Source: Croceitalea marina
Lineage (GTDB): Bacteria; Bacteroidota; Bacteroidia; Flavobacteriales; Flavobacteriaceae
DNA length: 64,000 bases
Assembly: GCF_042684265.1 (NCBI RefSeq)
Contig: NZ_JBHULB010000008.1
Location: forward strand, 248,001-312,000
Reading direction: 5' to 3'
In this document: piece by piece, positions 52,911 to 62,044 of the stretch
Position numbering within the stretch: the stretch's first letter is position 1
Layout: each line of letters starts with the position of its first letter
Notes under the pieces: model-generated
Databases searched by the model: none
What the model saw: the letters and a program-made list of their open reading frames with translations, nothing else
What the model was told of the DNA's origin: nothing
Made by a program: the position numbers and the translations under genes

Positions 52911-52949
52911 AAATTTATTATGCATGCATAATAAATTTTCCTATATTTG
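52911..52949 (+). promoter_or_regulatory. MarR operator palindrome overlapping a Bacteroidota promoter
   Basis: Bases 52911-52938 form a perfect 28-nt inverted repeat with half-site AAATTTATTATGCA. It is followed after 3 nt by TATATTTG (52942-52949), a -7 element, so the palindrome covers the -33 region. The marR-type gene starts 17 nt downstream. This is the expected design for an autorepressed MarR promoter. Ligand-controlled release, probably by acyl-CoA, is inference from the operon. Confidence 0.75.
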
Positions 52950-52966
52950 GTATCGATTTTTATTCT

Positions 52967-53416
52967 ATGAAAGATTTAACCATCGACTATGCATTAAGAG
53001 CAACCTGGCAGGCAGTTATCAAAATGTATAATGAAGAAGCTAAAAACTATGGCCTCACCATGGCAATAGGTTTTACCTTGTTAAGTATTGACCCAAAAAA
53101 AGGAACACCAAGTACAGCGCTTGGGCCAAAAATGGGCATGGAGTCTACGAGTCTTTCTAGAATATTAAAAAGTATTGAAGAAAAGGGCTATATCGAAAGA
53201 AGACCCAACCCGAATGATGGTAGAGGCGTGTTAATTCATTTAACATCGCTTGGGCTTGCGAAAAGAAAAGATTCGAAAGAAGTAGTACTTCGATTTAATG
53301 AGGCCGTAAAAGATGATATTTCAGAAGAAGATTTAACGGGTTTTTTCAATACCATTGAGGTTATCAATAAATTGATTTTAGACAAAAAAATATATTCAAA
53401 AACAACAACTAATTAA
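52967..53416 (+). CDS. MarR family transcriptional regulator
   Basis: A 149-residue winged-helix repressor. The DNA-binding part is seen in LGPKMGMESTSLSRILKSIEEKGYIERRPNPNDGRG, the standard recognition helix and wing of MarR. It is the first gene of a four-step beta-oxidation operon and is 9 nt before the FadN-type gene. It should bind the perfect palindrome at its own promoter and so control the whole operon. Confidence 0.93.
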   Translation: MKDLTIDYALRATWQAVIKMYNEEAKNYGLTMAIGFTLLSIDPKKGTPSTALGPKMGMESTSLSRILKSIEEKGYIERRPNPNDGRGVLIHLTSLGLAKRKDSKEVVLRFNEAVKDDISEEDLTGFFNTIEVINKLILDKKIYSKTTTN

Positions 53417-53425
53417 CACGTATAA

Positions 53426-55831
53426 ATGAAAAGGCATATCAATAAAGTAGCCGTCATTGGTTCTGGTATTATGGGAAGTGGCATCGCTTGCCACTTTGCC
53501 AACATTGGTGTTGAGGTCTTATTGCTTGACATTGTCCCTAGAGAATTAAATGACAAAGAAAAAGCTAAAGGTCTTTCTCTTGAAGACAAAGTAGTTCGTA
53601 ATCGTTTAGTAAACGATTCGTTGACAGCTGCATTAAAATCAAAGCCCTCTCCTATTTACCATCAAAAATTTGCTGATAGAATCACTACTGGAAATTTAGA
53701 AGATGATATTGCTAAGGTTTCTGCTGTAGACTGGATTATTGAGGTGGTTGTAGAAAGACTGGATATTAAAAAAATAGTTTTTGAGAATTTAGAAAAACAT
53801 AGAACTCCTGGTACCTTAATTACATCGAACACCTCCGGTATTCCTATCAATTTTATGAGCGAGGGAAGAAGTGATGATTTTCAAAAGCATTTTTGTGGAA
53901 CGCACTTTTTTAACCCAGCACGATACTTAAAACTATTCGAGATTATTCCAGGTCCCAAAACTTCTTCAGAAGTATTGGAATTTTTAAACGGCTATGGAGA
54001 GCAATTCTTAGGTAAAACCTCGGTAGTTGCCAAAGATACCCCAGCCTTTATCGGTAACCGTATCGGTATTTTCAGTATTCAGAGCCTTTTCCATGCGGTT
54101 AAGGAAATGGGCATGACCGTTGAAGAGGTCGATAAACTTACAGGTCCGGTTATTGGTAGACCAAAATCAGCGACGTTTAGAACGGTTGATGTAGTTGGTT
54201 TGGATACTTTAGTACATGTTGCTAATGGAATTGCAGAAAATTGTAAAGATGACGAACGTCATGCTTTATTTTCCCTACCAGATTTCATCTCCACAATGAT
54301 GGAAAACAAATGGTTGGGCAGTAAATCAGGACAAGGTTTTTACAAAAAATCAAAAGACGCCAAGGGTAAGACTGAAATCTTGACACTTGACTTGGACACG
54401 ATGGAATATCGATCTAAAAAAAGTGCAAAGTTTGCAACACTGGAGCTTACGAAAACTATTGATAATGTAGTTGATAGATTTGCTGTTTTATGTGGAGGAA
54501 AGGATAAGGCTGGAGAATTTTATCGTAAGAGTTTTGGTGCACTATTCGCTTATGTTTCACATCGTATTCCGGAAATCACCGATGACCTTTATAAAATAGA
54601 TGATGCCATGAAAGCTGGTTTTGGCTGGGAACATGGTCCTTTTCAAATTTGGGATGCTGTAGGATTGGATAAAGGTTTAGAGTTTATTGCTGCTGAAAAT
54701 CAAGAGGCTGCCTCTTGGGTAGCAGAAATGAAAGCCACTGGCATTACTTCATTTTACACTGTAAAAGATGGTGCTACTTACTTCTATGATATTCCTAAAA
54801 AAGAGATGGTTAAAATTCCTGGACAGGATGCCTTCATCATTTTAGATAATATCAGAAAATCAAAAGAAGTCTTTAAAAATAACGGTGTGGTTGTCGAAGA
54901 TTTAGGAGATGGCATTTTAAATGTTGAGTTCCAATCTAAGATGAATACCATTGGTGGCGATGTTTTGGCCGGATTAAACAAAGCCATTGACTTGGCCGAG
55001 AAAGATTATCAAGGCCTAGTAGTTGGTAATCAGGCTGCTAATTTCTCTGTTGGTGCCAATATCGGAATGATTTTCATGATGGCCGTCGAGCAAGAGTATG
55101 ATGAGCTAAATATGGCCATAAAAATGTTCCAAGATACCATGATGCGCATGCGTTATTCATCTATTCCGACAGTGTCTGCCCCACATGGCATGACTTTAGG
55201 TGGAGGTTGTGAACTTTCATTGCATGCAGACAAAGTAGTTGCTGCAGCTGAAACATATATTGGTCTAGTAGAGTTCGGAGTTGGGGTTATTCCTGGTGGT
55301 GGAGGTTCTAAAGAATTTGCTTTACGAGCATCAGATTCTTTTAGAAAAGGTGATGTTGAATTAAATATTTTGCAAGAGTACTTTTTAACTATTGGAATGG
55401 CAAAAGTATCCACTTCAGCCTATGAAGCTTATGACCTAGGTATTCTTCAAAAAGGAAAAGATATTGTTGTAGTTAACAAAGACAGACAAATCGCGACTGC
55501 CAAAGCGCATGCTAAATTAATGGCTGAAGCGGGCTACACAAAACCACCAACCAGAAAAGATGTTAAGGTACTCGGTAAGCAGGCCTTAGGTATGTTTTTA
55601 GTTGGAACTGATTCTATGGAAGCAAGCAATTACATTAGTGAGCACGACAAAAAAATCGCAAATAAGCTAGCTTATGTTATGGCAGGTGGTGATTTATCTG
55701 AACCGACCTACGTTTCTGAACAATACCTTCTTGATATTGAGAGAGAAGCGTTCTTATCGCTCTGTACCGAACGTAAAACATTAGAGCGTATTCAGCACAT
55801 GTTAAAAACTGGTAAACCATTGCGAAACTAG
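53426..55831 (+). CDS. Bifunctional 3-hydroxyacyl-CoA dehydrogenase / enoyl-CoA hydratase, FadN-type
   Basis: An 801-residue beta-oxidation enzyme. The dehydrogenase is N-terminal (NAD-binding GSGIMGSGIACHFANIG; CGTHFFNPARYLKLFEII; TPAFIGNRIGI) and the hydratase is C-terminal (about 490-760; GLVVGNQAANFSVGANIG, TVSAPHGMTLGGGCELSLHA, PGGGGSKE). This order matches Bacillus FadN and is the reverse of E. coli FadB. The C-terminal part lacks nothing obvious. Its stop codon lies in a perfect palindrome CGAAACTAGTTTCG, and an S23 gene within inverted repeats follows. Confidence 0.92.
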   Translation: MKRHINKVAVIGSGIMGSGIACHFANIGVEVLLLDIVPRELNDKEKAKGLSLEDKVVRNRLVNDSLTAALKSKPSPIYHQKFADRITTGNLEDDIAKVSAVDWIIEVVVERLDIKKIVFENLEKHRTPGTLITSNTSGIPINFMSEGRSDDFQKHFCGTHFFNPARYLKLFEIIPGPKTSSEVLEFLNGYGEQFLGKTSVVAKDTPAFIGNRIGIFSIQSLFHAVKEMGMTVEEVDKLTGPVIGRPKSATFRTVDVVGLDTLVHVANGIAENCKDDERHALFSLPDFISTMMENKWLGSKSGQGFYKKSKDAKGKTEILTLDLDTMEYRSKKSAKFATLELTKTIDNVVDRFAVLCGGKDKAGEFYRKSFGALFAYVSHRIPEITDDLYKIDDAMKAGFGWEHGPFQIWDAVGLDKGLEFIAAENQEAASWVAEMKATGITSFYTVKDGATYFYDIPKKEMVKIPGQDAFIILDNIRKSKEVFKNNGVVVEDLGDGILNVEFQSKMNTIGGDVLAGLNKAIDLAEKDYQGLVVGNQAANFSVGANIGMIFMMAVEQEYDELNMAIKMFQDTMMRMRYSSIPTVSAPHGMTLGGGCELSLHADKVVAAAETYIGLVEFGVGVIPGGGGSKEFALRASDSFRKGDVELNILQEYFLTIGMAKVSTSAYEAYDLGILQKGKDIVVVNKDRQIATAKAHAKLMAEAGYTKPPTRKDVKVLGKQALGMFLVGTDSMEASNYISEHDKKIANKLAYVMAGGDLSEPTYVSEQYLLDIEREAFLSLCTERKTLERIQHMLKTGKPLRN

Positions 55832-55836
55832 TTTCG

Positions 55837-55868
55837 TAGTATTGAGAAATGAGTAATTAAGAACTGAG
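55837..55868 (+). repeat. Left arm of the inverted repeat around the four-helix-bundle gene
   Basis: TAGTATTGAGAAATGAGTAA and onward, ending ACTGAG right at the start codon. It is imperfectly complementary to 56217-56247: TAGTATTGAG is identical, and AAAT, AG and ACTGAG also match in order. The right arm, read on the minus strand, reads TAGTATTGAGTAAATAGATT and onward. Confidence 0.7.
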
Positions 55869-56216
55869 ATGCACAAAGTTGAAAATCTTAAAATTTGGAG
55901 TAAAGCAATAGAACTTGTAAAAAAGGTCTACTTGCTTATTTCTGAATTGCCAAAAGATGAAAAATACGGACTGGTCTCTCAAATTAAAAGAAGTTCAGTA
56001 TCAATTCCTTCTAACATAGCTGAAGGGGCTGGTAGAAATTCTAATAAAGAGTTTAAACATTTCTTGAGTATAACAAATGGCTCTGCTTATGAGCTTCAAA
56101 CCCAAATAATACTTACAATTGAATTAAAACTATTAACTAAAGAAAAAGTACAACCATTAATAGATAATTGTATTGAACTGCAAAAAATGAATTATTCATT
56201 TCAGCAGAAACTGTAA
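55869..56216 (+). CDS. Four-helix-bundle protein (23S rRNA intervening-sequence protein family)
   Basis: A 115-residue protein of the S23/IVP family. The family pattern is complete: LKIWSKAIELVKKVYLLISE, LVSQIKRSSVSIPSNIAEGA, RNSNKEFKHFLSITNGSAYE. Such proteins were first seen encoded in intervening sequences of bacterial 23S rRNA, and a related fold is the Avd accessory protein of diversity-generating retroelements. Here the gene lies in a 423-nt gap of an operon whose other gaps are 9-14 nt, and it is bracketed by inverted repeats, so it looks inserted. No molecular role is established. Confidence 0.92.
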   Translation: MHKVENLKIWSKAIELVKKVYLLISELPKDEKYGLVSQIKRSSVSIPSNIAEGAGRNSNKEFKHFLSITNGSAYELQTQIILTIELKLLTKEKVQPLIDNCIELQKMNYSFQQKL

Positions 56217-56247
56217 CTCAGTACTAAAATCTATTTACTCAATACTA
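56217..56247 (-). repeat. Right arm of the inverted repeat around the four-helix-bundle gene
   Basis: Starts directly after the stop codon (CTCAGT...) and ends ...CTCAATACTA. It pairs with 55837-55868 to enclose exactly the coding region. The next gene starts 7 nt further on. Confidence 0.7.
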
Positions 56248-56254
56248 ATAGCAA

Positions 56255-57445
56255 ATGAAAACAGCATATATAGTTAAAGGATATCGCACAGCGGTTGGCA
56301 AAGCTCCTAAGGGCGTATTCCGTTTTAAAAGAACAGACGAATTGGCCGCGGAGACTATTGAACACATGATGAAAGAGCTACCCCAATTGGATAAAAAAAG
56401 GATAGACGATGTTATTGTGGGCAACGCTATGCCTGAAGGTTCGCAGGGCTTGAATATGGCACGTTTGATTTCTTTAATGGGATTAGACATTGTTGATGTT
56501 CCGGGTGTAACCGTAAATAGATTCTGCTCCTCAGGAATTGAGACTATTGGTATTGCAACAGCAAAAATTCAGGCAGGGATGGCAGATTGTATTATCGCAG
56601 GAGGCGCTGAAAGCATGAGTTCAGTACCTATGACGGGGTATAAAACGGAATTAAACTACGATATAGTAAAAGCAGGTCATGAGGATTACTATTGGGGAAT
56701 GGGAAATACTGCAGAAGCAGTAGCTCAAGAATACAAAGTGTCCCGAGAAGACCAAGATGAGTTTGCCTACAACTCACACATGAAAGCTTTAAAAGCACAA
56801 GCTGAAGACCGCTTTCAAGACCAAATAGTACCTATTGAAGTGGAACAAACCCTTTTGGGTCCTGATGGTAAAAAAACCACAAAAAAATATACGGTGACCA
56901 AAGACGAAGGTCCCAGAAAAGGAACTTCAACAACGGTATTGAACAAATTACGTCCTGTTTTTGCTGCCAATGGTAGTGTTACTGCTGGTAATTCATCTCA
57001 AATGAGTGATGGCGCAGCCTTTGTAATGGTCATGAGTGAAGAAATGGTGAAAGAGCTAAACCTAGAACCGATTGCAAGACTGGTGAATTATGCCGCAGCG
57101 GGTGTTCCGCCAAGAATTATGGGCATAGGTCCGGTTGCCGCAGTTCCTAAAGCGCTGAAGCAAGCGGGCTTAAAGCAAGATGACATAGAACTTATTGAGC
57201 TTAATGAAGCTTTTGCTTCGCAGTCTTTAGCAGTTATACGTGAATTAGGTCTAAACCAAGACATCGTTAATGTAAATGGCGGTGCCATTGCGCTGGGGCA
57301 TCCTTTAGGTTGCACTGGAGCCAAACTGTCTGTTCAGTTGTTTGACGAAATGCGTAAACGTAATATGCAAGGAAAATACGGTATGGTTACGATGTGCGTG
57401 GGAACTGGTCAAGGAGCTGCTGGAATTTTTGAATTTTTGAATTAG
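56255..57445 (+). CDS. fadA: Acetyl-CoA acyltransferase (thiolase)
   Basis: A 396-residue thiolase that cleaves 3-ketoacyl-CoA in the last beta-oxidation step. The nucleophile is Cys91 in VNRFCSSGIETIG. The second Cys/His site is GGAIALGHPLGCTGAK, and CVGTGQGAAGIFE is near the end. It forms an operon with the FadN-type enzyme upstream (interrupted by the S23 gene) and acyl-CoA dehydrogenase 14 nt downstream. Confidence 0.94.
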   Translation: MKTAYIVKGYRTAVGKAPKGVFRFKRTDELAAETIEHMMKELPQLDKKRIDDVIVGNAMPEGSQGLNMARLISLMGLDIVDVPGVTVNRFCSSGIETIGIATAKIQAGMADCIIAGGAESMSSVPMTGYKTELNYDIVKAGHEDYYWGMGNTAEAVAQEYKVSREDQDEFAYNSHMKALKAQAEDRFQDQIVPIEVEQTLLGPDGKKTTKKYTVTKDEGPRKGTSTTVLNKLRPVFAANGSVTAGNSSQMSDGAAFVMVMSEEMVKELNLEPIARLVNYAAAGVPPRIMGIGPVAAVPKALKQAGLKQDDIELIELNEAFASQSLAVIRELGLNQDIVNVNGGAIALGHPLGCTGAKLSVQLFDEMRKRNMQGKYGMVTMCVGTGQGAAGIFEFLN

Positions 57446-57459
57446 ATAAAAAAATAGTT

Positions 57460-59271
57460 ATGAGTACTGATACAATGCAAAAAGAAATTCTTCGCGGAGG
57501 ACAATTTCTTGTCAAAGAAACGAACTGTGAAGATGTTTTTACGTTAGAAGATTTAAATGAAGAGCAGCGCATGATGCGCGAAAGCACCAAGGAGTTTGTA
57601 GATAGGGAGCTTTGGGCGCATTGGGAACGATTTGAAAATAAAGATTATGGTTTCACTGAAGAAACCATGCGCAAAGCTGGCGAGCTTGGTTTGCTAAGCG
57701 TGGCTGTTCCAGAATCATACGGTGGCATGGGAATGGGATTTGTTTCTACCATGTTAGTTTGTGATTATATCTCTGGTGCAACTGGTTCTTTTAGCACGGC
57801 CTTTGGTGCACATACCGGTATTGGCACAATGCCGATTACCTTATACGGCACAGAGGAACAAAAACAAAAATATGTTCCAAAATTAGCCTCTGGCGAATGG
57901 TTTGGTGCTTACTGTTTGACCGAACCTGGTGCAGGCTCCGATGCTAATTCTGGTAAGACAAAAGCAGTTCTTTCTGAAGATGGTAAACATTACCTGATAT
58001 CTGGTCAAAAAATGTGGATATCCAATGCTGGTTTTTGTAGCTTATTTATTGTTTTTGCACGTATTGGTGATGATAAAAATATTACAGGCTTTATTGTTGA
58101 GAATGACCCATCAAATGGAATTTCTCTTGGCGATGAAGAAAAGAAGTTAGGTATACATGCCTCTTCTACGCGTCAGGTTTTCTTCAACGAAACTAAAGTA
58201 CCTGTTGAGAACATGCTATCTGAGCGTGGCAATGGCTTTAAAATAGCCATGAATGCTTTAAACGTTGGGCGAATAAAGCTAGCTGCCGCTTGCTTAGATG
58301 CGCAACGAAGGGTGATTAATGAAGCGACCAAATATGCAAACGAACGTATTCAGTTCAAAACGCCTATTATGAATTTTGGTGCTATAAAAGCGAAAATCGC
58401 TGATATGGCCACCAACGTTTATGTAGATGAATCAGCTTCATATAGAGCTGCCAAAAATATTGAGGATAGAATCGCAATAAGAGAAGCTGAAGGAAATACA
58501 CATCAAGAGGCTGAATTAAAAGGCGTAGAGGAGTATGCCATTGAATGTTCTATTCTTAAAGTAGCAGTTTCAGAACACGTGCAACAAACCACTGATGAAG
58601 GAATCCAAATTTTTGGAGGAATGGGCTTCAGCGCAGATACCCCGATGGAATCTGCATGGAGAGATGCCCGAATTTCTAGAATTTACGAAGGCACCAATGA
58701 GATTAATCGTATGCTTGCAGTTGGTATGCTAGTTAAAAAAGCTATGAAAGGCCATGTTGATTTATTGGGTCCGGCCACAGCAGTTGGTGAAGAACTAATG
58801 GGAATACCTTCTTTTGATAGCACGGACTTTTCGGAACTTTTCGCCGAAGAAAAAGACCTTATTAAAAGGCTTAAAAAAGTATTTTTGATGGTGGCCGGTA
58901 GTGCAGTGCAGAAGTTTGGTCCTAAATTAGAAGAGCATCAGCAATTGTTGATGTCAGCTTCAGATATTCTAATTCAGGTTTATTTAGCGGAATCCGCTAT
59001 ATTGAGAACCGAAAAGAATGCCAAACGTTTTGGTGAAGAAGCTCAGGCTACCCAAATTGCAATGTCTAAACTTTATCTGTATAGAGCTACGGACACAGTT
59101 GTTCAAAAAGGAAAAGAAGCCATAGTATCATTCGCCGAAGGTGACGAGCAAAAAATGATGCTAATGGGCCTTAAACGTTTTACGAAATATACAAATCAAC
59201 CCAACGTAGTAGCATTGCGCACTCAAATTGCGGATAAAGTCGCTGCCGATAATGGGTATACCTTTGACTAA
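57460..59271 (+). CDS. Acyl-CoA dehydrogenase with C-terminal extension
   Basis: A 603-residue FAD enzyme introducing the first double bond of beta-oxidation. The usual ACAD core fills about 1-420 (GAYCLTEPGAGSDANSGKTK, MWISNAGFCSLFIVFARIGD, IQIFGGMGFSADTPMESAWRDARISRIYEGTNEINRML). The remaining about 180 residues are a helical tail (SAVQKFGPKLEEHQQLL and onward), found in a long bacterial subgroup related to the VLCAD branch. It is the last gene of the operon, followed by a terminator. Confidence 0.93.
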   Translation: MSTDTMQKEILRGGQFLVKETNCEDVFTLEDLNEEQRMMRESTKEFVDRELWAHWERFENKDYGFTEETMRKAGELGLLSVAVPESYGGMGMGFVSTMLVCDYISGATGSFSTAFGAHTGIGTMPITLYGTEEQKQKYVPKLASGEWFGAYCLTEPGAGSDANSGKTKAVLSEDGKHYLISGQKMWISNAGFCSLFIVFARIGDDKNITGFIVENDPSNGISLGDEEKKLGIHASSTRQVFFNETKVPVENMLSERGNGFKIAMNALNVGRIKLAAACLDAQRRVINEATKYANERIQFKTPIMNFGAIKAKIADMATNVYVDESASYRAAKNIEDRIAIREAEGNTHQEAELKGVEEYAIECSILKVAVSEHVQQTTDEGIQIFGGMGFSADTPMESAWRDARISRIYEGTNEINRMLAVGMLVKKAMKGHVDLLGPATAVGEELMGIPSFDSTDFSELFAEEKDLIKRLKKVFLMVAGSAVQKFGPKLEEHQQLLMSASDILIQVYLAESAILRTEKNAKRFGEEAQATQIAMSKLYLYRATDTVVQKGKEAIVSFAEGDEQKMMLMGLKRFTKYTNQPNVVALRTQIADKVAADNGYTFD

Positions 59272-59300
59272 TTCAAATAGCTTGAGACAGAAGCTGAAGA

Positions 59301-59328
59301 GACCGCCTCCATTGAGGCGGTTTTTTTG
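59301..59328 (+). terminator. Rho-independent terminator of the beta-oxidation operon
   Basis: ACCGCCTC pairs with GAGGCGGT across a CATT loop, followed by seven T. It starts 30 nt after the acyl-CoA dehydrogenase stop. Confidence 0.92.
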
Positions 59329-59354
59329 TTTATTGGTTTGTCTAAATAGAACAC

Positions 59355-59368
59355 TAGGGTTAACCCTA
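59355..59368 (+). promoter_or_regulatory. Palindromic site TAGGGTTAACCCTA upstream of the two-component genes
   Basis: A perfect 14-nt palindrome, 79 nt before the GTG start of the kinase gene. The near-identical TAGGGTAAACCCTA lies 82 nt before the Kelch gene. The shared position and the NarL-type regulator encoded between them make this a likely regulator binding site. Confidence 0.6.
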
Positions 59369-59447
59369 ATTTTATTTTTAGCATTTCACCCGTAAAAACG
59401 TATCTTTTAAGTGTTCTACTTTTGAAAAACAACTTAATACTCAAAAC

Positions 59448-61400
59448 GTGCGTTTTAAAATTAAAATATTTTTGTTATTAACATTATCTATATTCAGTCA
59501 GCTTTTTTCTCAAGAGCGTAAGACAGATAGTCTCATACAAGCCCTAAAAAATGTCAAATCAATTGGCGAAAAACTTTCCTTATTTGATGCAATAACAAAA
59601 GAGTACATTAATATTGATATTGAACTTTCAACCACTTACAATGATTCTCTGTTTTTTTTAAGTAACCAGTTAAACAATAAAGAAATGGAAATGTCTTCCA
59701 TCTTGAACAAAGCTGTTATAGCAAGAATGAATGGTAATTATGCAGATGGAATTGCCCCTATAAAAACGTATATTAACTATAAAGAAAGTAAGAATGATAG
59801 TAGTGGCTTATGCACTGGATACTATCAACTTGCTTCTTTGAACGTATACTTAAGTCAATATGAAAGTGCTATTTCAAACTATGTGAAATCCCTGTCATAC
59901 TTGGATAAAACAGATATTAAGCAACAGGGTAAAATATTGAATGGGATGGGTATTGTATTCCGTCAAACTAGCCAATATGAAAAAGCAAAGGAAACCTATA
60001 AAAAGTCAATAAAGCTTTCTATAAAAGCAAAAGATTCCAACAATCTGGGAATAGCATATAATAGCTTGGGTATTGCTTTAAAAGAGCAAGATAGCATAGA
60101 TAAAGCAATGTATTTTTTTAAAAAATCTTTAAACATTGCAGAACTGACTGGAAACATGAGATTAATGGGCTACCAATATAGAAATATTGGAATTGTGCAT
60201 GTTCTTAATGAAAATTATGAAAGTGCCGTTCCTTATTTAGAAAAGGGATTGAGTATCAGAAAGAAAATGGGTAACGAACAAACGATAGCAGGGTCTCTTT
60301 CTGATTTAGCAAATGTTTATATAGAAACGGGGAAACTAAACCAAGCTGAAAAACTGTTGGATGATGCTACAAACATTTTCAAAAAGTCAGGAAATCTCTC
60401 AGGAGAAAATACTATGTACTACTACTATGGCGCTCTTGAAGCGAAACGTGGTAATGCAAAAAAAGCTTTTGATTATATAGATCGTCACCATCTCACCAGA
60501 GATAGCCTTGAAAATATTGAGCTTCAGGAAAGAATTAATGATATTTCAATTAAATATGATTCGGAAAAAAAAGAACGTGAAATTGCCGAACAACAAATGA
60601 CCATTGCAAAACAGGAACTTTCTCTGGCAGAAAAACAGCGGCAATTGGCCCTTTGGGGTGGTTTGGGAGGTGTTTTGGCAATAATTTTAGCTGTTAGCTT
60701 TTGGTTGAACAAAGAGGGCCAAAAAAGAAAGGAACAAGAAATTACGAACCTCAAAAACCAACATGAAATCATTCGATTGGAGTCACTGGTTTCCGGTGAA
60801 GAGAAAGAACGAATCCGGTTGGCACAAGACCTGCATGATGGTATCAATGGCGATTTATCTGTAATCAAGTTCAAGGTTGACTCCTTAGGTCGCAAAAAAC
60901 TAAATAAAGGCGAACTGGAGACTGTTGAAAATACATTGGGCATGCTTGATAATGCCATTGATCAGGTACGTCGCATTTCGCACAATTTAGCGCCACCATC
61001 CCTACAGAACTTTAACCTCAACGAGGCCATACAGCAGCATTTGAGAAAAATTCAACTGGCCCACCAAATGGACATTGATTTTCAAACCTTTGGCCAGGTC
61101 CCCAACTTTTCAACGGAACAGGAAACCGCCCTGTACCGTATTGTTCAGGAATTGTTGAACAATATCGTAAAACACGCCGAAGCTACGGAAACTTTAGTTC
61201 AACTCAATCATACCGAAGAATTCACTCAATTGGTCATTGAGGACAATGGAAAGGGGTTTGACACTAAAATCTCCCAAAACGGAATCGGTCTCCAAAACAT
61301 CGCTTCTCGGGTTGCCTTTTTAAAAGGGGATCTCAACATAGAATCCTCGGGTGAAGGAAGTACCTTTACCGTCACCCTCTCCAAAGCTAATATCACATGA
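59448..61400 (+). CDS. Sensor histidine kinase with periplasmic TPR domain
   Basis: A 650-residue kinase starting with GTG. Signal peptide (KIFLLLTLSIFSQLFSQ), then about 330 residues of TPR-like repeats in the periplasm (SLGIALKEQDSIDKAMYFFK, YRNIGIVHVLNENYESAVPY), a coiled coil, one transmembrane helix (401-421), and a HisKA_3-type dimerisation domain with phospho-accepting His463 in AQDLHDGINGDLS. The HATPase_c follows (IVQELLNNIVKHAEA, NGIGLQNIASRVAFLKG). It overlaps the response regulator by 4 nt. This is the Bacteroidota TPR-kinase layout; the signal sensed is unknown. Confidence 0.92.
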   Translation: MRFKIKIFLLLTLSIFSQLFSQERKTDSLIQALKNVKSIGEKLSLFDAITKEYINIDIELSTTYNDSLFFLSNQLNNKEMEMSSILNKAVIARMNGNYADGIAPIKTYINYKESKNDSSGLCTGYYQLASLNVYLSQYESAISNYVKSLSYLDKTDIKQQGKILNGMGIVFRQTSQYEKAKETYKKSIKLSIKAKDSNNLGIAYNSLGIALKEQDSIDKAMYFFKKSLNIAELTGNMRLMGYQYRNIGIVHVLNENYESAVPYLEKGLSIRKKMGNEQTIAGSLSDLANVYIETGKLNQAEKLLDDATNIFKKSGNLSGENTMYYYYGALEAKRGNAKKAFDYIDRHHLTRDSLENIELQERINDISIKYDSEKKEREIAEQQMTIAKQELSLAEKQRQLALWGGLGGVLAIILAVSFWLNKEGQKRKEQEITNLKNQHEIIRLESLVSGEEKERIRLAQDLHDGINGDLSVIKFKVDSLGRKKLNKGELETVENTLGMLDNAIDQVRRISHNLAPPSLQNFNLNEAIQQHLRKIQLAHQMDIDFQTFGQVPNFSTEQETALYRIVQELLNNIVKHAEATETLVQLNHTEEFTQLVIEDNGKGFDTKISQNGIGLQNIASRVAFLKGDLNIESSGEGSTFTVTLSKANIT

Positions 61401-62032
61401 TTCAAGTAGGTATTTTAGATGACCATGAAATGATTTTAGAAGGTTTAGCGACCATGCTTTCCGAGTTTGATGACATTCGGGTAACTGGTAGCTGGACCAA
61501 TCCTGTTTTATGTCAAGAAGCTTTACAAAAAATGAGGCCAAATGTGCTTCTTTTAGATATAAACTTAAAAACGGCCAATGGTATTGAACTCTGTGCGATT
61601 CTAACGGAGCAGTATCCACAAATGTATATCATAGCGGTTTCTAATTACAACGAGTCGGGATTTATAAAGAACATGCTCCGTAACGGGGCAAAAAGCTACT
61701 TATTAAAGAACACCAATAAAAACGAACTGACCCAGGCTATAAGAAGTGTCAGTAAGGGCAATCAGTTTTTACCAAGGTCAATTGAAAATATCTTATTGCA
61801 AGAATCTTTAGGAGTTGCAAAACCTAAAACTTCCATCCCTAAACTGACCCGTCGAGAAAAGGAAATTCTACAACATATCTCTGAAGAATTCACCAATGCC
61901 GAAATTGCGGAAAAACTGTTCGTAAGTATAAAAACTATAGAAAGTCACCGAACGAACCTATTGTCCAAATTTGGTGCAAAAAATACTGCAGGCCTCATAA
62001 AGGCGGCTATGAATGCAGGACTTATCTCTTAA
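61397..62032 (+). CDS. Response regulator, NarL/LuxR family
   Basis: A 211-residue regulator. The receiver domain has phospho-acceptor Asp54 in NVLLLDINLKTANG, with the DD pair at 8-9 and Lys in AKSYLLKNTNK. The C-terminal LuxR HTH is LTRREKEILQHISEEFTNAE followed by SIKTIESHRTNLLSKFG. It is translationally coupled to the sensor kinase. Its likely targets are the palindromes upstream of its own operon and of the FN3/Kelch gene. Confidence 0.94.
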   Translation: MIQVGILDDHEMILEGLATMLSEFDDIRVTGSWTNPVLCQEALQKMRPNVLLLDINLKTANGIELCAILTEQYPQMYIIAVSNYNESGFIKNMLRNGAKSYLLKNTNKNELTQAIRSVSKGNQFLPRSIENILLQESLGVAKPKTSIPKLTRREKEILQHISEEFTNAEIAEKLFVSIKTIESHRTNLLSKFGAKNTAGLIKAAMNAGLIS

Positions 62033-62044
62033 CTATCACAAACC

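Noticed and set aside
55823..55836. CGAAACTAGTTTCG palindrome over the fadN stop codon as a separate regulatory site
   Set aside because: Too short to judge alone and it overlaps coding bases; it is only noted as the possible outer edge of the S23 element.
55869..56216. Diversity-generating retroelement suggested by the Avd-like four-helix bundle
   Set aside because: No reverse transcriptase, template repeat or variable repeat is present nearby.
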